Program-made: the position numbers and the translations under genes
Assembly: GCF_018991925.1 (NCBI RefSeq)
Contig: NW_024756914.1
Coordinates: forward strand, 3,798,848 to 3,862,847
DNA length: 64,000 nucleotides
Direction of reading: 5' to 3'
Source: Homarus americanus
Taxonomy: Eukaryota > Arthropoda > Malacostraca > Decapoda > Nephropidae
Shown: positions 1 through 12,808 of the stretch, piece by piece
Numbering within the stretch: the stretch's first letter is position 1
How the letters are laid out: each line of letters starts with the position of its first letter
The notes under the pieces: model-generated
Databases searched by the model: none
Seen by the model: the letters and a program-made list of their open reading frames with translations, nothing else
Told to the model about the DNA's origin: nothing

Positions 1-1154
1 AGTATAGCATTCACAAATATTTACCCAGGCAAACGAACAACATAATACGCTCCTATTAGTAATCATTTTCCGGAAGCGAACTATTGAAGCTAACGATCGT
101 GTACTTTATATGGAATCTTTGCCTTATTTTGAAATTATCTGTGTTCTAAAACACATAAGTAGTTGGTTCCCCGAGACCCCCAGCAAAAGGGATAGAACGC
201 GGGAAATTAGGTCGTAGGGTTTCTTATCTTAATATAAATAAACCTGTTCTATTGATTTTAATAATATACTTAATGTAGTTTTATTGAAGATGGTGAGATG
301 GAGAGAAAAGATCTTTTTGCTCTGGAGATGGAAGACTGTGTAGGAGGAAGGTAAAGTTAGGGAGTGGGAAATAAAGTGGGGGATTTGATAGCAGGTGGGC
401 TATCCACCTTGCGGGGATACACACTTGCTATTGAATAATGCCCAAAGTGTAATCACTAAAATGCTTATGTTAGACTGTGCAGTGCAAATATAGCTCCAAA
501 GGTATGTCTAAATTAAATTTATATAAAAAATAAGTGTTACGGCCACTTTTGCAAAAAAATTAAGTATATACAGTAATTATGATAACTATATTTATAATAA
601 CCGGAAATTAACCCTATGTTTTAACATTCTATCTCGGATAGAATGGGTCAGGTGTGAGAAGTTGGTTGGCCAGTGTGACCCTATCACTACTCTGCACCAA
701 CAATGGAACTATAAAAGACGAATTCATCAGGAAAATTTGGGGATAAAAAAAACAACACTGACCTTGTTTCTCGGGAAAGAGATAAAAACAAATGCGCTCT
801 TTGGGAGTTGAGTAACTGGTATGTCGTACTAGGTGTCGATAAGTTAGCCCGTAAAGAGGTACAGTATACATTTTCGTTGATGGTGAGTGACATGTACGTT
901 TTCTCTGACAAGTAAGGGATACATAATCACTATAAAATAAGCACTTATCAATATGTTTACTTATATTTGTTCTAAACGAATGCTTTACGTCTGCATTTCT
1001 AAAGTTTCGACATCATAGAAGCATTCAGTCATTCTAATAATTTTAAGATAAGAAATTGCATCTAACGCTGATAAGCCTGTCATTTACATTCAGTGCTTAT
1101 TCAGATCGAATAAGCAGGACAACGACTAGAGAACGGGACATACTTTACTTTATC
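1..1154. other. Intergenic, nothing recognised
   Basis: AT-rich sequence with only short open frames, none with family resemblance. No repeats longer than a few units. Confidence 0.6.
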
Positions 1155-1550
1155 ATTTTCGCAACTGATCGGCTTGTTAGTCGCTTGGGTGGTCGGTTCG
1201 TCTCTGTTACGTAATGCTGGCAAGTACTGGGCATATATTGGTGCAAGAATGTATCTATACCTGCGCCAGTGTCTTGGATGAGCTCACACTTGGTGTCGTC
1301 ACAACGCTCTTGGCAGATTGTTCCAGAGTTCACAACCCTCACACCAATCAAGTTTGCCCTGGCAGTTTTTCTGAACTTGTAGCTTCATTAGCCTTACCCC
1401 CTGTAAGCTGTGACCCCTAGTGGGGCGGGCATCCATCAGCTCCAGGTATGAACACCCGATTGAATAATGTCCTCTGGGGTGTTTATAAACTTATATTAAA
1501 GTCACCCCTTGCCCGCCTTTGGTATAGGCTAGGTAATTGCAGGTGTAGAG
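1155..1550 (-). mobile_element. CR1-like non-LTR retrotransposon 3' fragment (family A)
   Basis: On the minus strand this matches, with frameshifts, the C-terminal reverse-transcriptase tail found at 4024-4510 and 39275-40380 (motifs equivalent to RIVNSWNNLP and the post-ORF sequence with CGAACCACCCAAGCG-type bases). It is a dead 5'-truncated copy. Confidence 0.7.
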
Positions 1551-2132
1551 GGACACGACGACTAGGCAAGGGGACACAGACTAAGAGTCACTATGGAAAT
1601 GGTAGCCTCTCGATCATACCTCAGTACACGTTATTTGATGTCGGAGATCATGTGCAACTAGTTAAAGGTTAAAACAAGTGTAAATAACATACTGTGCAAT
1701 AAAAATAACGATAGTATATAATGACTGCAAGTTCGACTAGGCAAGGGGACAAAATGATTAGGTCACTAGTCTTAGGAAACTTTTAGGGTCAAGCAATCCT
1801 GCAATATATCACAGCTCTGACAAGTACAACCCTTGAACACGTGAGCCAGGTTACGAAATGGCAACACTCAATCACGCATTCCTTTCCGACGCAATATTTG
1901 CAGATTTCAAGCTTACTACAATTAAAATTAATAAAATTACATATCATTCAGCGTGTAAATTTTAGCGCTAAATGCAGAAATTATTATTACATAAGGAATT
2001 TAAAGAGATAGAAGAGTTGAGTTGCGTGCATAGGATCGCCCTTGTTTATGGCTCGCTATTGGGTTTAGGCAGTATACTGGACACTGGCGGGGACGTGGGA
2101 AAGGGAAGCAGCACGCACACACATGCTCACCC

Positions 2133-2170
<38 letters not shown>

Positions 2171-4023
2171 GTCTTGATTCCTCTCTCTTTCTTTCTCTCT
2201 CTCTCTCTCTGTTTAGTTACATTTTAAGTTCTATCTTTTTATCTAGTTTTTCTTGCACTGCTTGACTCCTAATTTTGTAGTTAATTTAAGATATTTTAGG
2301 TTATAGCTCAGTACTTACTGGCCACTGCTATTTGTGTCTTTACTGTCTTTATCTTTTCTTTACTTCTATCTGTATTCGTTTATCTTTTTTATTATATGTG
2401 ACCTTTTTTTATTCATTCCTTAATTTCCTTTTCCCTTTACACGTATGTTCTTTATTCAAAATTGGCGTCTAATATTTTCCTTTTTTTTTCAAATCGTCAT
2501 ATATTTTTATTGTTTACTTACACACTTTTCACTTCATCATTTCATGTTTTTTTGTGATAAGATTTTATATATATGATTTGCGGTGACGTGATGGTAATTA
2601 ACTTCAAAAATAGACTGACATGACATAACGGGAAGTGACGTCCAGAAGGATTTGTATACATATGACTTTAAGATGATCTATGATATTATCTGAAGTGACG
2701 TCGAGGTATATGAGTACAGTTTCTGATTAATGCAACATATTTTAATTTACTCAATTAACTTAGTGTGGAGCGTAAGTAATATCAGTAAAGTTCGAAGGCC
2801 AGAGAGAGAGAGAGATACATTTAGATTATACATTAAAATTGAGGAGAGAGGAGGTAGTGGTGTTCTGTATTATGAGGCCCTGTCGACGATGGGCCACACC
2901 CGGGGAGCAATGCCTCATCATAGACAAGAAACGAACGCGCTCGGAACCACCAAGGGAGGAGCCTTTCTTCTTAAAATTACTTCTTTCTTGCTGAATAAAT
3001 TTGTTAAACTAAACTTGCTGACTTAACTCTCGCAGGGAAAATAAATAGAAACAAAAAGTATGGTGTATCATATATTTTTTTTTTTTACAATTGACTCAAA
3101 TAGTTTTAAAAAAAAAGTCGGTATCCTCCCACCCCGTGAGAATTTTTTATATCAAACCTTTTAGACGCGCGCGCGGAGGATCCTAAAGTAAAGTTTGCAG
3201 TTACCCAAGCACTGTGGACCTAAACAGTCGAGAACATCCTTTCATGGTGCTAAATTATAAAACTAATTCAATGGACTCTCGCATCAGTTAAGCTTTGAGA
3301 AGGAAAGCATTATTTACAAAAAAAAACGAATTAATGAATATATAAATAAACTAGTATTGATTTTGTGCTTTAAAAATACTTTGAAAAAGAAATAAAAAGG
3401 TTAATTGCCTTACCTCTAAAGCAAATCAACCAAAAATAGAATAATAAATACAAAATATAATAGATTTATAGATAAACAAGGTAAAAACATTAAAAACGTC
3501 TTAATTATGTACGCTGCTCAATAGTCAATGGAGAAGTTAACAAACAACAGACTCAGTAAAACACCCTCCTCCGCGTAGACGTGTTCCCGACCTCACGCTT
3601 ACATCACTTGTCGTAACAGTCTTGCTCTTTATGGTCGCCTGTTCCGTGCCAGAGCTTAGCGGAAAATACTCCCTACTTCCTCGCTCCTTCTCCACATGTC
3701 TTCCCTTCTTAGATACTCAAAGTGAACATTTAGTTAGAATGAAATAAACATGTGTACTCTGCCTCAAGTACAGAATATAGGGTGACTATCGATTTTGAGT
3801 TTTCTGTCTTTGGCCTGCCTGTATTTGTTTATTTATATGTTCTGTTTTAGGGTTATTGGGAGGATAAAACGTGACTCCCCCGTCATCAGGTCGGTATAGC
3901 TATGTGAGCCTTTATTTATGAAATAAAAGAAAGGGGGAAGTTAAAAATGGAAAGGAGAAAGATAATAGAGTAGATTAATCAATCTAAGATCAAGGAAATT
4001 TTTATATTTTATATTTTTTTAGG
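1551..4023. other. Intergenic, microsatellites only
   Basis: Holds the (AC)n/(TC)n block and an 18-base direct repeat CGACTAGGCAAGGGGACA at 1559-1576 and 1734-1751. Several TGACGT motifs occur at 2585-2705. No supported gene. Confidence 0.6.
2136..2210. repeat. (AC)n and (TC)n microsatellites
   Basis: (AC)16 at 2136-2168, then a TC-rich run at 2181-2210. Confidence 0.9.
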
Positions 4024-4510
4024 CAACGAAACTAGTCTGGTCCCCGAGGTATGCTAGAGACTGTCAATTGATTGGTGCCTGCTCTACGGAACCTCAATTG
4101 CCCAGAGGGATAAGAACGCCAGCAATTGCCTAGCTTATACTACAGGCGGGCAAGGGGCGACCTAATCGAAGTGTATTAACATTTCAAGGGGCACTAATCG
4201 GTCGAATGTACTTACCTGAGCTGGCGGACGTCCGGGGTCCCATACGGGGTCACAGCTCAAAGTTGAAGAAGCCACAAGTCCAGAAAACTGTGAGGGCAAA
4301 CTTTTTCGGAGTGAAAATTGTGAACTCTTGGAACAATCTGCCAGAGAGTGCTGTGACGGCACCCAGTGTGAGCTCTTTCAAAACAAGACTTGACCAACAC
4401 TGGAGCAGGTTCCGATATATTCAGGAGTCAGTGCATGCCCAGTACTTGCTAACAGTACGTAACAGACCGCCCAAGCGGTTAACGAGCCAATCAGTGGCGA
4501 AAAGGATAAA
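4024..4510 (+). mobile_element. CR1-like non-LTR retrotransposon 3' fragment (family A)
   Basis: A plus-strand reading frame at 4206-4520 shows the tail of a CR1-clade reverse transcriptase: RGHSSKLKKPQVQKTVRANF, then KIVNSWNNLPESAVTAPSVS and KTRLDQHWSRFR. The upstream 180 bases match the same element out of frame (equivalent to VWSPRYARDCQLI). It is 5'-truncated and frameshifted. Confidence 0.8.
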
Positions 4511-4680
4511 GGTAAAGTAAGAGTAAAAAGAGACAAAGAGAGACGGAACAAGGAGAAAGAAAATGTGGGAAATGAGAGTAGTGAAGAAAGTGAGTCAGTT
4601 TCCTAAGGTTCCTGTAACATTGTAAAAAAAATAGTTTAGCAAATTTATTGACAAAACTTGGAGTACAGTTTGCCTATTAA

Positions 4681-5570
4681 CATAAGAACATAAGAAAATA
4701 AGGAGTCTGCAATAGGCCGGTTGGCCTGTGCTTGGCAGCTCCTGTCGAGAGTTACTACCACTCTCTATCATCCATGAATCTATCTAGCCTCCTTTTAAAA
4801 CTTTCCAGCGTTCCAGCACTTACTACGAAGTTGCTAAGCTTGTTCCACTCGTCCACCACCCTATTTGTGAACCAGTTCCTTCCTATCTCCCTCCTAAACC
4901 TAAACTTATCCAACTTATATCCGTTGCTACGAGTCCTATCCTGCTCGGATATTATAAGAACTTTACCTATATCCCCTTTATTGATTCCTTTCACCCACTT
5001 AAATACTTCTATCATATCTCCCCGCACTCTTCGTCTTTCTAGGGAATGCAAGTTAAGTTTCTTTAACCTATCTTGATATGGTAGGTTTCTAAGTCCCGGA
5101 ACCATTTTCGTCATTCTTCGCTGCACCGTCTCCAGTGAATTGATATCCATTCTATAATATGGGCACCAGAACTGAACCGCATAATCGAGGTGCGGCCTGA
5201 CTAGCGCAAGATATAGTTGTAATAAGACCTCTGCACTCCTATTACTTACACTTCTAGATATTAAACCTAATACTCTGTTTGCCTTATTTCGAACATTAAC
5301 GCACTGTTTTCTAGGCCGTAGGTCTGGGCTTACAATTACCCCTAAGTCTCTTTCACAAGTCGACTTCTCTAGGTTGATGTTGTTAAGGCTGTATACATTG
5401 ACAGTATTTGTTCTTCCAATATTAAGTACTCTGCACTTGCTGGTGTTGAATTTTATTTGCCATTTTTCTGACCACCCCTGCAGTTTATTTAAATCCTGTA
5501 GTGCATTTGCATCCTGCCCTGAATTAATCTGCCTCCCTATTCTGAGTAATTCAGCCAGGTCTTAACACTG
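4681..5570 (-). mobile_element. CR1-like non-LTR retrotransposon 3' half (family B)
   Basis: Minus strand. The open stretch 4755-5150 encodes MDINSLETVQRRMTKMVPGL, RDRLKKLNLHSLERRRVRGD-type sequence and FRFRREIGRNWFTNRVVDEW. This is the thumb and C-terminal region of a CR1-clade reverse transcriptase. The 3' end carries the decapod-typical ACATAAGAACATAAGAA pattern in antisense. The 5' part (5151-5570) still aligns with the copy at 23952-24872 but has stops. Confidence 0.85.
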
Positions 5571-8500
5571 AGATGTTGTCTAAGCCATTTCTTGACAAGT
5601 GCAGAATATTTTTCATTGTGGCTGTGACTACATGACCAAATTATTGGTTAAGCTACCTTAACTTACCAAAGTACTGGGTAAATTTATATTTTTGTAAATT
5701 TATTGTTAAACAAATAGTGCTAGTCTTTTTTTTTTCTTTAGTGACCATAACTAGTTGGCAAGGTATTGCTGAAGTATTTATTTTTTTAATTGTTGTATTT
5801 ACAAGTAGCATACACAGTGCTGGTAAGAAACAAAGGATGATCTTCCTGTTTTTCATTGTAAACAAATACGTTATTTTTGTTCTAAAACCAATTACTTGTC
5901 TTTTGTGAAGAAAGAAAGAAAATCATTTTATGTAATTGCAACTGGGTTTATTGCATAATAATCAAATATGTATTAATTTATTGGCAAACAAATATGACTA
6001 TAGTGTTCATAAAACAACATGTCAAGACCTGTCACATTTTAGCCCTCATTTACATGAAAAACTAATGGCCCAAGCATGTCCAGAGGGGTTAACTTCGGAC
6101 ACCACTAATTCACATAGTACTCTTACATCGCTTATTTTTGTTTTTCTGTTTGGCGGTTTGAAGGCCATTTACCACCGCTTCAACAAATTAATACAAATAG
6201 ATAGATATACTTGCAATTTCTCGGCTAGTTAGTTAGATAAAACCTACAAAACTGTCCGAAGTCACCCGTCAATGTTCCCCGGGTGTGGTCCATCCCAGAC
6301 AGGGCTTCATAATACGCATCAACACCACCTCGACCCCGGATAATGTCTACAATCACTAAACTTTCCATTCTTATCCATCTAGTCAACCACATCTTATATT
6401 TACTTAAGTTATCCTAGTATCACAACCTTACCATGTTATATGCAGTTTACTTACGTATTATTTCACTATACAGAGACATAACTGAGTCTGAAGGCCATTC
6501 AATGTCACTCCGGATAATGTGTGTGGCGCGCGAACTCTGAAATCCAAGGTATTGTGAGTTGGTCGCATCCTTGGAAGTCGTACAATGACTATCAACTCGC
6601 CATCAGATAATCCTTGGGTAATTTGGTTTGTCAGGTGCTGCCTTGAATTTTGTAACTCCTGGCTACGCGTAACTGTCAAGTAAATTTCGGTTTCATCCGC
6701 TTTTATCAAGAGTGTAGGCATGGTGTAAGTAAGTACCTAATCTCCGTAACTTCCGCCGCTGCTATACCTTCATATAATATGACTAATATGCGTAGCTTAC
6801 GTTGATCGTGTCGTTTGCTGGATTTTATATTTTAATCGTGTGGTAAAAGGTATCTTACCGTCATGACAAATAATTTTAAAGCCATGGTGATTTATCAGAA
6901 AAAGACTACTAATGTGTTTTATTTTTGTGTGGGGTTGTTTTATTTTCTAACATTAAATTTTTTTGTCAATTAACAAACAAAACCACTAATCGGTTTATTG
7001 GTTTGAATCGACATATTTGTCACAGTCTACATATGTACACTAATTAAGATGGTTCGAGTCTGCTTGGCCCGGACACACGTGAGAAGGGTGTTATCCAGTG
7101 TAACCCTAACAAACATGCAGTTTCCCAGCCGCCGATTTCCTCCTGTACTAATAACACTGGATAGACCAACCGCCCAAATGGCTAGTAAGCTGATAAGAGG
7201 TGAAAATTATTTAAGAAAATATATATAATGAGCCAATTAGTGTAAATTTGCACAACATCGGTTAATGAGGTTATCAATATTATAACTGTTGGTACAGGTG
7301 CAGGCACTTCAAAATGATGAACAATACTCACACAAACACTTTTCGCCGTTGTGCATAACGATATTGAGGCATATATATATACAGTATATCATTCAGGTTA
7401 CAACTGCCAAAGCTGTATGCAAATTTTAATCTGCCTTTGGTCTACGTCTATACATTTATCTGTCTGTAGATTCCGTTTTTCCGGATTTTCACGTTAAAAC
7501 GGTCGACAAATTTTCATGTGGTCTATGGATATTTTAATTTAAATATATCATACTAGTTATACTTATCAGTGAAGTTATTCTAAGGACAAGTCAAACGTTA
7601 GAGAAAACGGAGTCACTTGTGTGAATGGTAAACCCATTTATTTTGTAGTTAGCCGGGGAAAGAACCTGTGGTTTCTTGAGGGTCTTTTAATTTTTCTTAA
7701 TTACATTGTGCGGTTTTTTCTTTAAGATTAGAACTTCATTTGCGTCCATAGCTCTATTAGCAGGTAGGCTGTTCGACAGTTGTTATCCTCTGGGTAAAAA
7801 ACACCTTTCCAGTATCTTTTGTGTCATGCCTTTGCAGCTTGAATCGGTAAATTCCAACTTGTATAACACCCGATGGCTTGAAGATGTTGTTTGGGCTCAT
7901 GCCAATGGTGCCAAAGAGAAAGAAATGCACCTACGGGCAATACATCAGGTGGGAAATACTAATTCATATAATCAACGTTTCTGGGAATGCGAGCAGATTT
8001 GTTATTGAAATTTTAATTATCAGTCTTATCTATACTGTCTTGCCTAGACGGGACTGTTAGATGATTGATGGTCATCTTCCTTCATCATCATCATCATCAT
8101 TTTACGGCCATTATTATCTCTAGGAGTTTGTATATATTATAAGATTAGTTCTGACCTGTGATCCTGGCCTTATTTCTCTCGATGAGAATGGAGATATGTG
8201 ACATTAGACCCAGTTATTGTGGGTTTATTTATTTTTCAAGTATAAATCCAGATACATATTGACTTATCATTTATTTATGGTGTTATTTTTTATTTCGAAG
8301 GATAAACCCAGGTATTTATATATTTACTTTGTTTAAGTATTGTATAAGCCCAATGGAAATGTGGATAAGATAAATCTTCCCTCCCCAGCACAGAGTCCCC
8401 AGCTAGCAGAGTCTACCACAGGAGACAAAGTCGCGAAAAAATTCAGTGAGTGAGGTAATATGACTGACCAACATATAGCCAGAAATGTTGACTACATGCG

Positions 8501-10474
8501 GCATAAATTTTATCACAATCGTCTCTATAGTTTTGATCAATACTTTTCATATCTGTAAGTATTGGTTCTTAAGTATTATTAAAGTCATGTTATTGTATGT
8601 ATGTATTTATTACATTATTTAGATACAGTATTTCATGTTATTGTAAGTTACTTTTATTTTTATCCATCACTTATCTTTTAACGTCCTATTATATTATAAG
8701 ATTTTAAAGTTGATATAATTGTCTCTTACGTCTCGGGTATTTAGAGCACTGTACTGAATATTAATTGTTAAGGATACGAATACTGTAATCGCATCATAAT
8801 TTTTGCAGCTTTATATGACTATTTATATCGTCAGTCAGCTGATTATATCGATATAAAATATGTAAATAAATGAATAATTGCATAAATTGAAAGGCAGGTC
8901 ACACGTTAATTTGAAGATATGTAGTAGTTATAAATCCGATCTGTTTGTATTGTTTCAAAAACGCCAGCTAAATAATTACATGTATTCATTATCCTCATTG
9001 TTTTTCGTAATGAACAACCTGAAGTGTCCACTCATACTAACTGTGTACTGTACTACTGATGTTTATTACGTGCGTCTTTCGAAATTATATAAATTTCAAC
9101 ATTCAAACGCCGGATGAAGGGACGTCACAAGGGCTACACATGGGGGCGTTCATTTATTATTAGTGTGCATAAGTAAACAATCAAGTACGACCCTGATTGG
9201 TCAGTTTCAATGTCCCCTAAAACCTTGCTAGAATGACTCGCTCACCTTTTGTCACAAATGAAGTTGTGGAATTTTTATATTTAAGCTTAGCTCAACTGTT
9301 GCTTGGGGAAAGTAAAGGCATTTATGTAAATCAGGTACTTTTAAGCTTATTTTTATAAGTTGAATGGGCTACACAAAGATGTCGACCTTGTACCTACTGA
9401 CGTCATGGTGACGTAACTTTGTTTACATTATGATCTCGCATCTTAATATGTTTATAAGTGCTTATGGCTGAGTTGTCATCTGTATATCTATACTTTAACA
9501 GATGGAGACTGTCTATCGTAATTTAGTAAGCCTATGTATTTCGCCCATTTAGAAACGAAGTAATGAATTATTTTATGAAAGTCTCAGAGTGACGATACGG
9601 TATCACACAGATTCTCAGAGGTTCGTACGATGAATCTTCCTCGTCACTGAGATGCTAGAATGTACTTAACCGACTGACTGAAACTAAAGCACAAAATAAC
9701 ATTAAAGTAGTACCACAATTACACTTAACTAGATTAATTCACTTAGTAACTGTTAGGAAAGATGATATATTTGTAAATTTTTCCTGGACGATCTGTCGAC
9801 AAGGGCGTAATCGATTTACACGAAACATTTCACCCTTTAGTAAAAACTGTTTCATGTTGTTGTCTTTAACTGGGGGAGAAGGTATATTGCCTTCCTCACT
9901 GGTCAACGATTCCACATATTTGTTCTCTTCTGTAGTTTTCATAAGTTTAGTGACATCTCCCTCAAGCTAGAAGATGAAAACGTGTGGCTGGGTATTAGTG
10001 ACTTGAATGGTAGTGCAGGATACAGTGGTCATGAGTACAAAGGCTAAGGAAACCTGCCTTTCGTGCTCTTTGATGATACATTTAGTAGGTTATAATGGGA
10101 CATAGTACAGGTGTCACGGTACAGAGTATATACAGTTGACTACAGCCATATAAACTTAGGGTTGAGCTTGAGGGTGAATTCTAGGAGCTCTGAGATGTAG
10201 TGGTCTCAGCTCTCAGTGGCAAAATATTGTCCAAGCTGCCCTGAGGTCTATAATATTGTTTTATTCTAACCTGTTGTGTTATAGGGTATGTATATAAGAC
10301 CCTTGGCATTACTTACACTGAGCGAGTTGGCCTTGACCTGCCTGATGTGTATATTAAGTAAGATCTTGTCGTGACGCTGTCCATATCTCGTGACATTATA
10401 TCCTTGGGACGGGAGATGCTGCCTCCTTATACCTATCACAGGTCGATATAATATAATGATCCTATACAGTTTTT

Positions 10475-10476
<2 letters not shown>
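5571..10476. other. Intergenic, nothing recognised
   Basis: AT-rich and mostly unique. Short frames such as 6458-6721 (minus) and 9739-9942 (minus) show no recognisable domain and no splice-site support. A CAT/TCA run lies at 8083-8101. Confidence 0.55.

Positions 10477-10517
<41 letters not shown>
10477..10517. repeat. (CT)n microsatellite
   Basis: About 20 CT units without interruption. Confidence 0.95.
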
Positions 10518-10522
<5 letters not shown>

Positions 10523-10725
10523 GTAGTGTATATAATTATGATACCAATAACATGTCCAGGTAGCGACCTTCGAAATCAATCTACCTGCCGTCTTATACAG
10601 TATTATTACCAGGAAAAAATAATTTACACTCATTGAATTTATTAATTCTGTAAGCAGCAGTACAGGTATAGAAACAAATACAGAATTATAAAATTCTTAA
10701 CCAAACAAAAATACTTCGAAAAGTC

Positions 10726-10730
<5 letters not shown>

Positions 10731-10774
<44 letters not shown>

Positions 10775-10786
10775 TATTTTATCTTT

Positions 10787-10818
<32 letters not shown>
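10731..10818. repeat. (CA)19 followed by (GT)15 inverted pair
   Basis: (CA)n at 10731-10768, a 20-base AT-rich spacer, then (GT)n at 10789-10818. The two arms are complementary and can form a hairpin of about 15 dinucleotide pairs. Confidence 0.9.
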
Positions 10819-10821
<3 letters not shown>

Positions 10822-11172
10822 AATAACGATGACATAAAAAGTAGTTGTAGGCCACCAGGATAAGACAGGTCCCGGGAAGGAGCGACGTTTGATAATAGAT
10901 AAGATACGAACTTTGAATTTTGTATTTTTTCCTCTCTTCAACCGTCTTACTCTGTGAAGTAAATTATTCAAGTTTTTGTGGTAATAGAGATAGAAAACTG
11001 ATAAGTAGGTAGACATGGAAATGGATTAGATTAGATACTTAGAGAGAGAGAGAGAGTGAGATTGAAAGACAGACGTAGAAAGGCGTAGATAGACAGACAG
11101 TTAGTTACACACTGCTTGAAAAGGAGACAGAGACAGAAAGGAAGATAGATAACCTGAAGATGAGACAACCTC

Positions 11173-11270
11173 GCTTATTTCACCTGGACCTTAACCACCC
11201 TAATGCGAACCTAATTTACACCCCCTCCCACTCGTAGTGTAATTGTGGTTAATCTTGAGATGAATTAAGC
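11173..11270. repeat. Short palindromic repeat, copy 1
   Basis: GCTTATTTCACCTGGACCTT at the left and AATCTTGAGATGAATTAAGC at the right are inverted versions of each other. One of four related copies (see 18099, 20811, 21163). Confidence 0.55.
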
Positions 11271-11302
11271 AGTGCCTGAACTTCAGGTGATTCGGAACAG
11301 AT

Positions 11303-11303
<1 letters not shown>

Positions 11304-11358
<55 letters not shown>
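11304..11358. repeat. (AG)n microsatellite
   Basis: About 27 AG units. A shorter AG run lies at 11041-11056. Confidence 0.95.
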
Positions 11359-11360
<2 letters not shown>

Positions 11361-12038
11361 AGGAAGCAGACAGAGAGACACGTGTAGAGGACGTAGACAG
11401 CCTCCACGCCAGTAAGGAGGGAGGAGCCGGACCCTGAGTGTGTGTGGTGAGTGTCAGGTACATGTCAGCATGCTTCAGGTTTGGCCCAGCATAAACAGCG
11501 TTCCATAAAGCACACAGACTCCACCGTCTCCACCACTGCTGCCTCCCTCTCTCCTGTGTGGTACTCCTTCTCCCCCCTTCCTGTGTGGTACTGCCTCCTC
11601 CCTCCTGTGTGGTGCTGCCTCCCTCCCTCCCTCCTGTGTGGCGCTGGTGCAGATTTAGATTCAAATTTACAAGCAAGTAAGATCCATTAGACACAGACAC
11701 AAACCAAAAGAACGTTCCACCGTAGTGCTAAACGTTAATAATGAATTCTTGTCACGACGCATCTGATGTTACAAACTATTTTGTTTTTTTACATCAGTTG
11801 CCTTATTTTCAGTCAATAAACACAACCTCACACAGTTACAATGTAGGTTCGGAAGTTTTTAAATCCCACTACATAAGAAAGAATCACTCCAGACAGTTTT
11901 GAACTCCACACTGTGAGAAGACTTGTTCTAAAAAGAGTTAACCAAACTAGATCCCTTACAAACGCACAGGTATTGATAACATCCCAGCCAGTTCTTTAAG
12001 GGATGGTGCCACTGTATTCAAAACACCAAAATTAAATC

Positions 12039-12430
12039 ATCTCTATATCTTAGAAATACTGAAGCAATATTATTTGGATCAAAGAGAAAACTCGAAAGGG
12101 TTAATGAATTCATTGTACTTTGCGGGAATGAACCATCTCTGTAATATGCCTTGGACCAACTCTTGTTTATCTGGTGAATTAATCGTAGATAATGTAGTCA
12201 ATAATAATGCTGCCAGGGAAAATTCCTCAGCTGACCTGAAATCTAAGCTACAAATTATTTAGAACAAGATGGTGAGGTTCATTCTTGACATGAAAGCAAG
12301 AGACCACATTGGTCATGAAGTCCTACAATCACTGGACATATTAAGTGTGGCGGACAAAAGTGCAGCAACTAAGGCTGAATCATGCTTACAGGATTAACTG
12401 ACTGGGTCCAGATTATCTTCCGGTAAACTT
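12039..12430 (+). mobile_element. Non-LTR reverse-transcriptase relic (third family)
   Basis: Plus-strand fragments read SLYLRNTEAILFGSKRKLER and NKMVRFILDMKARDHIGHEV followed by LQSLDILSVADK. These match the palm and thumb parts of RTs that carry K-T-x-x-I-L-F-G-S-K-R and Q-N-K-M-V-R-F-I-L motifs. The middle is deleted and stops interrupt the frame. Differs from CR1 families A and B. Confidence 0.65.
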
Positions 12431-12596
12431 TGTAAGGATTAGGGATATGAACCGACAGGGCAATAGAGGAAATTAACAAAATTTTCTGATACCTGGTTTT
12501 ACCCTCACTGAGAAATGTAGAATCCACAGCAAAGATGAGTTGCCAAATAGGAATATAAAACACACACACTCACAAATGTAAATATTTATATATATA

Positions 12597-12690
12597 TATA
12601 TGCTGATAACCACACCCCTGAAGATGTGAATTACACGAAAGCGCTTGGGAACTTCGTGTTTTCCTCTTTCCTTGTGGTTATCAGCATATA
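12597..12690 (+). ncRNA. Hammerhead-ribozyme-like hairpin element
   Basis: An 18-base perfect inverted repeat (12597-12614 with 12673-12690) encloses CCC-CTGAAGA-T-GTG-AATTA-CAC-GAAA-GCGCTT-GGG. CTGAAGA (12618-12624) fits the hammerhead CUGANGA box, GTG/CAC fits stem II, GAAA (12637-12640) the second core box, the palindromic AGCGCT a minimal stem III, T12646 the cleavage position and CCC/GGG the inner part of stem I. One extra U before stem II departs from consensus. Such motifs occur in Penelope-like retroelements. The identification is by eye and catalytic activity is unknown. Confidence 0.4.
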
Positions 12691-12721
12691 CCTAGATCAC
12701 GCGCACCCACAGTGAATTACT

Positions 12722-12724
<3 letters not shown>

Positions 12725-12806
<82 letters not shown>
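12725..12806. repeat. (AT)n array
   Basis: About 41 uninterrupted AT units, 35 bases after the hammerhead-like hairpin. Confidence 0.95.

Positions 12807-12808
<2 letters not shown>

Noticed and set aside
6458..6721. 87-codon minus-strand open frame
   Set aside because: No recognisable domain, no splice sites in fitting places, and chance length for this amount of sequence.
9739..9942. 67-codon minus-strand open frame with charged composition
   Set aside because: No family resemblance and no neighbouring exons. It could be a piece of a decayed mobile element but cannot be supported.
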